From Clostridia bacterium (lineage in GTDB: Bacteria; Bacillota; Clostridia; Lachnospirales; WQUN01), in NCBI GenBank assembly GCA_025997155.1, contig BNUF01000032.1:1-20874 (forward strand): DNA of 20,874 bases. The letters are read 5' to 3'. The position numbers were made by a program, and so were the translations under genes. Below the pieces are notes generated by a model that had not been told where the DNA came from, did not search any database, and saw only the letters and a program-made list of their open reading frames with translations. Each line of letters begins with the position of its first letter. Position 1 is the stretch's first letter. Below are positions 14,999-20,874 of this stretch, piece by piece.

Positions 14999-15153
14999 GC
15001 ATAAGCAAGAAAAACCTCGAGGGATATATGGATATGACGGCGTTTCACGCTCTCTCGAACATATCAAAGTCTGAAAAGAAAGAGTGCGAAAGGAAACCCA
15101 AAATTACAAACCAAGCGGACGAAACAAGGGAGGTTTCACAATGCGAAAACTGA
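14995..15153 (+). CDS. Small phage protein of unknown function (52 aa)
   Basis: The ATG overlaps the antirepressor stop (ATGA) and follows GGAGG at 14982-14986; the stop overlaps the start of the primase-helicase gene by 13 bases. The product begins MSISKKNLEGYMDMTAFHAL and is rich in Lys and Glu; no motif is recognised. Good translation signals and tight packing make it likely real; similar tiny proteins with a GYxDxTA segment precede VapE genes in related phages. Confidence 0.65.
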   Translation: MSISKKNLEGYMDMTAFHALSNISKSEKKECERKPKITNQADETREVSQCEN

Positions 15154-17516
15154 AAATTGCCTACGGAAGTAGTTGTTTCGCCAAACAGTGGTCAAACAAA
15201 ACCGTGACCTTTGACGAACTGTGCGAACGCTTGAAAACGACAATACGCACGAGCGAAACTGCTGAAGAGTACCCAAAGTTGCCGAAAGGCGAACGCGAGA
15301 AAATCAAGGACAAGGGCGGCTTCGTTCCCGCCTTGCTCCGTGATGGCAGGCGCAAGCGCGAAAATGTAGTTTGCCGTTCAATGCTCGTGCTTGACGGCGA
15401 TAAGGTTAAGTGCGGTTTTTTAGAAGACTTTGAAATGCTTAACATCAACGCCGCCGTGATTTATTCTACTCACAGTCATACGCCCAAAGCACCGCGCCTG
15501 CGGATAATCGTTCCGCTCACTCGTGACGTTACATCTGATAAGTACAACGCTATCGCCCGATATTACGCTGAAAGTTTGGGCATTGACCAGTTTGACGAGT
15601 GCAGTTATCGTCCGCATCAACTAATGTACTGGCCGTCAACGCCGTCTAATGGCGAATATATTTTTAAGAGTTTTGACGGAGAGTGGTTAGAACCCGACGA
15701 CATTTTGAACGCTAACCCAAATTGGCGTGACGTTTCAACTTTGCCGACATCAAGCCGCGAAAGCAAAATTATAACGCATGAAATCAAGAAACAGGCTGAC
15801 CCGCTTGAAAAGAAAGACTTAATCGGCGCGTTTAATAATGTCTACTATCCGATTCAAACTTTGCTTGAGGTTGAATTATCGGATATTTACGAACCTGTGG
15901 GCGATGACAGATACAGTTTCATTTCCGCAGACAGTATTGCGGGCGGCGTGGTTTATGACGATAAGTTTTTCTACTCAAACCACGCGAGCGACCCCGCCTA
16001 TGGACGGCTTTTGAACGCTTTTGACCTTGCTCGCGTTCATCGTTTCGGCGACTTAGACGAAAAGCAAAGCGTTAAAAAAATGCTTGAGTGTGTGCAAAAC
16101 AACAACAAAGTCAAAATTTGGCTTGCAAAACAACGCCTCGAACAAGCAAATTCCGACTTTTCCGAGCCTCCCGGAAACGGAAACAACAACGATTGGCAAT
16201 CATCAATGTCACTTGGAAAAAGCGGCGCGATTGAAGATGTGTACGAAAACTATGTCATAATCGCACAGAATGACAGCGTTATGCAAAATGTCGCTTATAA
16301 CGAACTCCGCGACACTCTCGACATTCGCGGTGAAATTCCGTGGGAACATATCAAAAAAGGTTGGAGCAAGTCTGACGAAGTTGGAGTTTACGGCTACATC
16401 AGCCACATTTACGGATTGTATTCGCCGACAAAAGCGGATAATGCCATAAAGTATGCCGCCGACAAACGGCGTTTTCACCCAATCCGAGAATATCTTAACG
16501 CTCTGCCCGATTGGGACGGCGTTTGCCGTATAGACGATTTGCTCATTCGCTGTATGCAAGCCGACAACACCGACTATGTCCGCACGGTTACACGGAAAAC
16601 CTTCACGGCAGCGGTAACGAGAATTTACAAGCCCGGTACAAAGTTTGACAGCGTTTTAGTATTTGACGGCGTTCAGGGTATCGGAAAATCAAGCCTGTTC
16701 AAGGAACTTGTCGGCGATGACTACTACTCTGAAACATTATCGCTTACGGATATGGACGACAAATCAGCCGCCGAAAAGTTACAGGGGTTTTGGGTTGTAG
16801 AAATCGGCGAACTTGCGGGAATGAAAAAGGCGGACATTGAAAAAGTCAAGGCGTTTCTGTCCACGTCTGACGACAAGTATCGTCCGAGTTACGGCAAGGT
16901 CGTGGAGAGCCACCCGCGCCAGTGCGTGATTATCGCGAGCGTAAACGGCGAGCGCGGTTACTTGCGTGACATCACGGGCAACCGCCGATTTTGGATAGTG
17001 AAAGTCCGTCAAGAGGAGCAAAGCAAAAAGTACAACATCTCTCCGGAAGAACGAGACCAAATCTGGGCTGAAGCGAAGTTTTACTACGAAAACGGCGATA
17101 AACTGTACCTTGAGGGCGATTTAATCAAGTCCGCCGAAGAAGCGCAAAAAGAGGCGATGGAGCAAGACGAACGCCAAGGCGCAGTCGAGGAATATTTGAA
17201 CACGCTTTTGCCGACAAACTGGGACAGTATGGACTTATTCAAACGCCGTGAGTATCTGAGAGATTGCAAAGATGACGATACGTTGCCAAAAGGCGAAATC
17301 CGCCGCGAAACCATCAGCAACGCTGAAATTTGGTGCGAGTGCTACAGGCAAGATATAGCCTTTTTGAAAACAGCGGATAGCTATGCGTTAGCGGCACTTA
17401 TGTTAAAAGTTGACGGTTGGGAACGGTGTAAAGCTAAAAAGCGAATAGCCATTTACGGCGAGCAACGGTTTTATAAGCGAACAAGAACGGTTGTCGCAAA
17501 CGAAAAAAGCGTGTAG
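15141..17516 (+). CDS. VapE-type primase-helicase (phage replication initiator)
   Basis: A 791-residue two-domain replication protein. The N-terminal part resembles an archaeo-eukaryotic-type primase: Asp85 and Asp87 (MLVLDGDKV), then STHSHTPKAPRLRII from residue 109 and the QLMYWPS segment. The C-terminal part is the virulence-associated-E P-loop ATPase, with Walker A GVQGIGKS at 510-517, a Walker B-like WVVEIGEL, and NGERGYLRDITGNRRFW containing the arginine finger region. ATG 15141 with GGGAGG upstream is preferred to the upstream in-frame ATG at 15084. It would unwind and prime phage DNA for the family-A polymerase. Both active centres look intact. Confidence 0.93.
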   Translation: MRKLKIAYGSSCFAKQWSNKTVTFDELCERLKTTIRTSETAEEYPKLPKGEREKIKDKGGFVPALLRDGRRKRENVVCRSMLVLDGDKVKCGFLEDFEMLNINAAVIYSTHSHTPKAPRLRIIVPLTRDVTSDKYNAIARYYAESLGIDQFDECSYRPHQLMYWPSTPSNGEYIFKSFDGEWLEPDDILNANPNWRDVSTLPTSSRESKIITHEIKKQADPLEKKDLIGAFNNVYYPIQTLLEVELSDIYEPVGDDRYSFISADSIAGGVVYDDKFFYSNHASDPAYGRLLNAFDLARVHRFGDLDEKQSVKKMLECVQNNNKVKIWLAKQRLEQANSDFSEPPGNGNNNDWQSSMSLGKSGAIEDVYENYVIIAQNDSVMQNVAYNELRDTLDIRGEIPWEHIKKGWSKSDEVGVYGYISHIYGLYSPTKADNAIKYAADKRRFHPIREYLNALPDWDGVCRIDDLLIRCMQADNTDYVRTVTRKTFTAAVTRIYKPGTKFDSVLVFDGVQGIGKSSLFKELVGDDYYSETLSLTDMDDKSAAEKLQGFWVVEIGELAGMKKADIEKVKAFLSTSDDKYRPSYGKVVESHPRQCVIIASVNGERGYLRDITGNRRFWIVKVRQEEQSKKYNISPEERDQIWAEAKFYYENGDKLYLEGDLIKSAEEAQKEAMEQDERQGAVEEYLNTLLPTNWDSMDLFKRREYLRDCKDDDTLPKGEIRRETISNAEIWCECYRQDIAFLKTADSYALAALMLKVDGWERCKAKKRIAIYGEQRFYKRTRTVVANEKSV

Positions 17517-17738
17517 CAATCGGTCTTTGTTGGACTTTTACGACAAGTGTGACAAGTTCTTCTATATAATTTAATTAGTTTTTTGTATAAGGAATAGCAC
17601 ACACACATACACGCCCGCGAGAGATTATATAGGGAATTAGCGTCGGCTTGTCGTACTAAAGTTCAGAAAACGCGATTAAATAAAGGTTTGTTGGGTTGCG
17701 ACAGCTTTTGTCAGATTCGTCGCAAACAGGAGGTAAAA
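17517..17738 (+). promoter_or_regulatory. Gene-free AT-rich region with symmetric repeats, possible origin or promoter
   Basis: There is no coding frame with a ribosome binding site. TACGACAAG (17539-17547), 15 bp and TATATAAT (17563-17570) are mirrored by ATTATATA (17624-17631), 15 bp and CTTGTCGTA (17647-17655). Between them lies a CA-rich stretch. TATAAT at 17565 could be a -10 box but has no good -35. A further dyad, TTGCGAC (17696-17702) with GTCGCAA (17719-17725), stands before the next ribosome binding site. Position right after the primase-helicase would suit a replication origin. Confidence 0.45.
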
Positions 17739-18020
17739 GTGAGAGAACAAAAAATTGAACAACAACTTGTCAAGGCGGTTAAAAAAATGGGCGGTATGTG
17801 TCCGAAGTTTATCAGTCCGGGTTTTGACGGTATGCCAGACCGCTTGGTATTACTGCCTAACGGCAAGGCGGGTTTTGTTGAAGTCAAATGTCTGGGCGAA
17901 AAGTTGAGAGCTATTCAAGTCCGCCGCGCAGAGCAATTGCAGTCATTAGGGCAAAAAGCGTTTGTGCTTGACTGTGTAGAACAAATAACTAAAATTTTGG
18001 AGGAAATCAAAAATGGATAA
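17739..18020 (+). CDS. VRR-NUC domain nuclease
   Basis: A compact 93-residue PD-(D/E)XK nuclease of the VRR-NUC family. The start is a GTG at 17739 with GGAGG at 17729-17733. The signature is complete: PGFDGMPDRLVLLPNG, then GFVEVKCLGEKL with the catalytic Glu and Lys, and IQVRRAEQLQSLGQKAFVLD. Stand-alone VRR-NUC proteins are common in phages beside an SNF2 helicase, and characterised members cut branched DNA. That fits the SNF2 gene just downstream, although a truncated BRO gene now separates them. Its last codons overlap a tiny 11-codon frame (18013-18048). Confidence 0.92.
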   Translation: MREQKIEQQLVKAVKKMGGMCPKFISPGFDGMPDRLVLLPNGKAGFVEVKCLGEKLRAIQVRRAEQLQSLGQKAFVLDCVEQITKILEEIKNG

Positions 18021-18094
18021 TCAACTTATGGAACTCGTGATTGCTTAAAACAACACGATAATTTAACGTCACCAATTTTGGAGAGGTTACAGAA

Positions 18095-18364
18095 ATGAAC
18101 GAGTTATCAGTTTTCAACTATAACAAAAGCAACATAAGAACAGTAACAATTAATGGCGAGCCGTGGTTTGTGCTGAAAGATGTGTGCGACATTTTGAGAA
18201 TTGGCAACACTACGGATACCGCAAACAGGCTTGATGATGACGAAAAAGCGACATTCGATTCAATCGAAGGTTTGAGAAAAGATACGGTATTCATCAGCGA
18301 GGCGAGAATGGAAATGTCAACGCATATCACGTTTCCGTTTGGAAATACGAGTATCCGAATTTGA
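18095..18364 (+). CDS. Truncated BRO-N antirepressor paralogue
   Basis: 89 residues. The first 70 match the BRO-N domain of the antirepressor at 14135: MNELSVFNYNKSNIRTV, then NGEPWFVLKDVCDIL. The usual continuation (ISESGLYSLI..., then FKRWVT..EVLPSIRK) is lost after VFISEA; the last residues, MSTHITFPFGNTSIRI, are unrelated to that part or might come from another BRO-like N-terminus. GGAGAGG stands upstream of the ATG, so it may still be translated. It sits between VRR-NUC and the SNF2 helicase, genes that are usually adjacent, which suggests insertion of a BRO cassette followed by deletion. Whether the short product has a function is unknown. Confidence 0.75.
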   Translation: MNELSVFNYNKSNIRTVTINGEPWFVLKDVCDILRIGNTTDTANRLDDDEKATFDSIEGLRKDTVFISEARMEMSTHITFPFGNTSIRI

Positions 18365-18407
18365 GTTATTAAAATGCGGATTAAAACTGAAATGGGGGTG
18401 ATGCCGA

Positions 18408-19751
18408 ATGAAGTTTATACCACACGATTATCAACAGTATGCGATACAGTTTCTTGAAAAAGAATCTATCACAGCATTAATCCTTGATATGGGACTTGGG
18501 AAAACTGTGATAACGCTTACAGCAATCAACAGCCTAATCCACGACAGCTTTGACGTTCAAAAAGTGCTTGTGGTCGCACCTCTACGAGTTGCAAGGGACA
18601 CTTGGGCGGAGGAAATCCGAAAGTGGGAACATCTGTCGGACTTGCGGTTTGAAATTGCTGTAGGAACAGAAAGCGAGCGGCGCGGAGCTTTACGGCGAAA
18701 AGCGGATATTCACATCATCAATCGTGAGAATATTGACTGGCTTGTGAATAAATCAAACATTCCGTGGGCGTGGGATATGCTTGTGATTGATGAGCTGTCG
18801 AGTTTTAAGAGTTGGCAAAGCCAACGATTTAAGGCTTTGTGGAGCGTTCGTTCTAAAGTCAAACGTGTAGTCGGTTTGACGGGAACACCGAGCGGAAACG
18901 GGTTAATGGACTTATTTGCCGAGTATAAACTGCTTGACGGCGGCAAGCGACTCGGTCGTTACATCGGACGATACCGTGAAGCGTACTTTGTCCCCGATAA
19001 ACGCAATGGTATGCAGATATTTTCATACAAGCCACGCGTGGGAGCAGAGGAGGAGATTTATGCCAAAATTGATGACATCACTATTTCAATGAAATCCACA
19101 GACCACTTGCAAATGCCCGAAATACTGAACAACGAAGTAGTTGTGAGGTTGTCGGACAAAGAGAAAAAACAATACGACACCTTAAAACGAGATATGTTGC
19201 TTTCGGTTAAAGACGGTGAAATCGATGCCGTAAACGCGGCGGCGTTATGCGGAAAACTCTGTCAGCTTGCTAACGGCGCGGTTTATGACGAAAACAACAA
19301 GGTTATTCACATTCACGACCGAAAACTTGACGCGCTTGAGGATTTAATTGAGGCGGCGAACGGAAAGTCTGTTTTAATCGCATACTGGTTCAAACACGAC
19401 TATGAACGCATTAAGGCAAAATTTGACGTTGTAAAACTCGATACAGCCGACAGCATTAAAAAATGGAATAACAGTGAAATCCCGATAGCGGTTATTCACC
19501 CCGCGAGTGCGGGACACGGCTTAAATCTTCAATCGGGCGGTTCTACATTGATATGGTTTGGACTGACTTGGAGCTTGGAACTGTATCAGCAAACGAACGC
19601 ACGTCTTTGGCGGCAAGGACAAAAAGCGGAAACAGTTGTCGTTCATCACATTATCGCCAAAGGCACAATTGACGAACAGATTATGACGGCGTTGCGTGAA
19701 AAGGATAAAACACAAGCAGACCTAATCGCCGCCGTTAAAGCTGAAATGTGA
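18408..19751 (+). CDS. Phage SNF2-type superfamily 2 helicase
   Basis: A 447-residue DNA-dependent ATPase. Helicase motifs appear in order: Walker A LDMGLGKT (residues 26-33), motif Ia VVAPLRVARDTW, motif II VIDELSS (about 126-132; DELS where most have DEAH), motif III GLTGTPSGNGLMDLF, motif V HPASAGHGLNLQ and motif VI QTNARLWRQGQ. The length matches the small phage SNF2 group. GGGGGTG precedes the ATG. It probably remodels branched or stalled phage DNA together with VRR-NUC. The next gene begins at or just after its stop. Confidence 0.94.
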   Translation: MKFIPHDYQQYAIQFLEKESITALILDMGLGKTVITLTAINSLIHDSFDVQKVLVVAPLRVARDTWAEEIRKWEHLSDLRFEIAVGTESERRGALRRKADIHIINRENIDWLVNKSNIPWAWDMLVIDELSSFKSWQSQRFKALWSVRSKVKRVVGLTGTPSGNGLMDLFAEYKLLDGGKRLGRYIGRYREAYFVPDKRNGMQIFSYKPRVGAEEEIYAKIDDITISMKSTDHLQMPEILNNEVVVRLSDKEKKQYDTLKRDMLLSVKDGEIDAVNAAALCGKLCQLANGAVYDENNKVIHIHDRKLDALEDLIEAANGKSVLIAYWFKHDYERIKAKFDVVKLDTADSIKKWNNSEIPIAVIHPASAGHGLNLQSGGSTLIWFGLTWSLELYQQTNARLWRQGQKAETVVVHHIIAKGTIDEQIMTALREKDKTQADLIAAVKAEM

Positions 19752-19801
19752 AAATTCATAGAGCAAATCCGAGCGGAATACAAAGGGGGGAGCTTAAGTC
19801 T

Positions 19802-20221
19802 ATGACAGCACGAAGATATTTAGAACAAGTGCGAGGTATAAAAATACGGCTCGGAGCAATGCACGAACAATTAGAGTGTTTGCGTTCAGCTACCGAATGT
19901 ATCACTCAACAATACAGCGATATGCCTCGTTCTACAACGAAAAATATCAACAAAAGCGAAGATGCAATAATCAGTGTTCTTGAATGGGAAGAAAAAATGA
20001 AAGCAGAAGTTAACCGCCTTGCTGAAATCAATTTGAATATCTCAAAAGTATCAAGCCCGTTGTTGCAGTCGCTATTGGTGAAACGATATGTTGTCGGTAA
20101 CAAGCCCCCCACGTGGGAGGAAATCGCAAACGAATTATACATCAGTTTACGAGGAATTCACCGTCTGCACGATGAGGCATTGTCGGAAATTGAAAAGTTG
20201 GCACAGCTTGGCACACATTGA
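19802..20221 (+). CDS. DUF1492 / ArpU-like phage transcription regulator
   Basis: A 139-residue, mostly helical protein. The C-terminal part has the DUF1492 pattern (LLVKRYVVGNKPPTWEEIANELYIS, then IHRLHDEAL), which is a sigma region-4-like helix-turn-helix. The first half (MTARRYLEQVRGIKIRL onwards) is a long helix, probably for dimerisation. ATG 19802, nine bases after a GGGGGGAG stretch, is preferred to the GTG at 19748 that overlaps the SNF2 stop. Genes of this type usually close the replication module and switch on late genes, which fits the HNH gene and packaging region that follow. Confidence 0.82.
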   Translation: MTARRYLEQVRGIKIRLGAMHEQLECLRSATECITQQYSDMPRSTTKNINKSEDAIISVLEWEEKMKAEVNRLAEINLNISKVSSPLLQSLLVKRYVVGNKPPTWEEIANELYISLRGIHRLHDEALSEIEKLAQLGTH

Positions 20222-20285
20222 CACACTCAAACACCTTGATTATCTAAAACAGGTAGGATATACTAACAATGACGAAATTTGCAGA

Positions 20286-20312
20286 GGGCGTTCCCACGGG
20301 AGCGTCCTTTTT
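20286..20312 (+). terminator. Hairpin with T-run before the HNH gene
   Basis: GGGCGTTCCC (20286-20295) pairs with GGGAGCGTCC (20298-20307) through a 10-bp stem including two G-U pairs (the innermost pairs open to form the loop), followed by five T. It marks the early/late boundary and may act as a terminator or attenuator before HNH. Confidence 0.7.
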
Positions 20313-20340
20313 GTACACAAAAGCGAGGAGGTTGTCTGCA

Positions 20341-20694
20341 ATGCCACGAAAACCGAAACATCCGTGCGGACATCAAGGTTGCCCAGAATTAACGGACGAT
20401 TATTACTGCGAGAAACACCGCAAAGAAAGCATCAAAGAATACAATCGTTTTAGGCGTGACCCACAGACGGTGAAACGATATGGTGGTGCGTGGCGTAAGA
20501 TTAGGGCAAGAGTATTACAGGCAAACCCGCTTTGCAATGAGTGCAAGCAACACGGGCGGTTTGTACTCGCAACGGAAGTACATCACATCAAACCGTTGTC
20601 TGCGGGTGGTACGCACGACTACGAGAACCTTATGTCGCTCTGTCACTCGTGTCACAGCCGTATAACGATGACCGCAACAAACAATAAGGTTTGA
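20341..20694 (+). CDS. HNH endonuclease of the phage packaging region
   Basis: A 117-residue HNH nuclease. The core is EVHHIKPLSAGGTHDYENLM, with His81/His82 and Asn96. Zinc-binding CNEC (65-68) and CHSC (101-104) flank it, and the final His is at 105. A second Cys/His group near the N-terminus (Cys9, Cys14, Cys23) may bind another zinc. ATG 20341, with GGAGG nine bases upstream, is chosen over the longer frame from 20269 that runs through the hairpin. In HK97-like phages such HNH proteins work with the terminase at cos, and the gene-free DNA that follows fits this. Confidence 0.93.
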   Translation: MPRKPKHPCGHQGCPELTDDYYCEKHRKESIKEYNRFRRDPQTVKRYGGAWRKIRARVLQANPLCNECKQHGRFVLATEVHHIKPLSAGGTHDYENLMSLCHSCHSRITMTATNNKV

Positions 20695-20874
20695 TTGGTT
20701 TGAAAGAAATGAAAATACTAATTTTATTCAAATATATTCAAAGAATGGCGTAAATACTGGATTTATATGGCGCATGGGGGTATTTGAATATCTGTGACTA
20801 TTTGTAGCGTCAGCGTGCTTGGCCCGTCGCGTATTATTCCGCGATTTCAGACGATTTTTTACGGTGGCAGTTTT
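20695..20874 (+). other. Gene-free stretch resembling a phage cos/packaging-start region
   Basis: No start codon with a ribosome binding site is seen before the window ends. The AT-rich first part has ATTCAAATA (20726-20734) and its inverse TATTTGAAT (20781-20789). It is followed by a GGGGG run (20776-20780) and a GC-rich block with CGCG-N8-CGCG symmetry (about 20828-20843). Position between HNH and the expected terminase genes, and resemblance as I remember it to such intervals in other Bacillota prophages, suggest a cos site; this is unproven. Confidence 0.45.

Noticed and set aside
20088..20453. A 121-codon plus-strand frame spanning the DUF1492 and HNH starts
   Set aside because: It overlaps two recognisable genes in another frame and runs through a terminator-like hairpin.
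1..20874. tRNA genes, rRNA, CRISPR arrays, insertion sequences
   Set aside because: I looked for them and saw none: no regularly spaced repeat array, no transposase motif and no cloverleaf-like sequence that I could support by reading.

Overview
The window looks like part of a temperate phage (or prophage-derived element) of a low-to-moderate GC Bacillota host, probably a clostridial or Negativicutes-type gut anaerobe. This rests on strong AGGAGG-type ribosome binding sites, tightly packed phage genes with ATGA overlaps, and the gene set DUF2800 / DUF2815 / family-A polymerase / VapE / VRR-NUC / SNF2 helicase / DUF1492 / HNH, which is typical of siphophages in these groups. No integrase, structural gene or host gene is visible, so the element's ends lie outside the window and the host assignment is an inference.

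Left part (1-6871, all minus strand except one cassette): a type I restriction-modification locus with a built-in specificity shuffler. Its order of transcription is a small helix-turn-helix gene, hsdM, an hsdS that stops after its first half, a tyrosine recombinase, a complete hsdS, an inverted promoterless hsdS half (TRD2 cassette), and hsdR, which runs off the left edge. A 14-base core, TAAATCATAATTTA, occurs four times, each time in or beside the conserved middle of an hsdS reading frame. Two copies sit inside a 73-bp inverted repeat with three mismatches. Inversion between pairs of these sites would swap the second target-recognition domain of the intact hsdS, or rebuild a full-length HsdS next to hsdM.

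Middle (6872-9283): a divergent promoter region in which both promoters read TTGTAA-17 bp-TATACT and carry the same 15-bp element in opposite orientation. Rightward lies a 629-residue ImmA/IrrE-type metallopeptidase-domain protein. It is followed by two strong intrinsic terminators and two copies of the palindrome TTTCACGNCGTGAAA. In ordinary temperate phages this position holds the repressor/ImmA immunity genes.

Right part (9284-20874, all plus strand): a phage early and DNA-replication module. It holds a sigma-70 region-4-like regulator, two small unknown proteins, a DUF2800 PD-(D/E)XK/Cys-cluster nuclease, a DUF2815 ssDNA-binding-like protein with acidic tail, a family-A DNA polymerase, a BRO-N/KilAC antirepressor, a 52-residue protein, a primase-helicase of the VapE type, a VRR-NUC nuclease, a truncated second BRO-N gene, an SNF2-type helicase, a DUF1492 regulator and an HNH endonuclease. 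The last 180 bases have no gene and resemble the cos/packaging-start region that usually separates HNH from the terminase genes.

The most interesting system is the phase-variable type I RM locus. It has four recombination-site copies, a half-HsdS in the hsdM-proximal position, and an apparent place in the immunity region of a phage.
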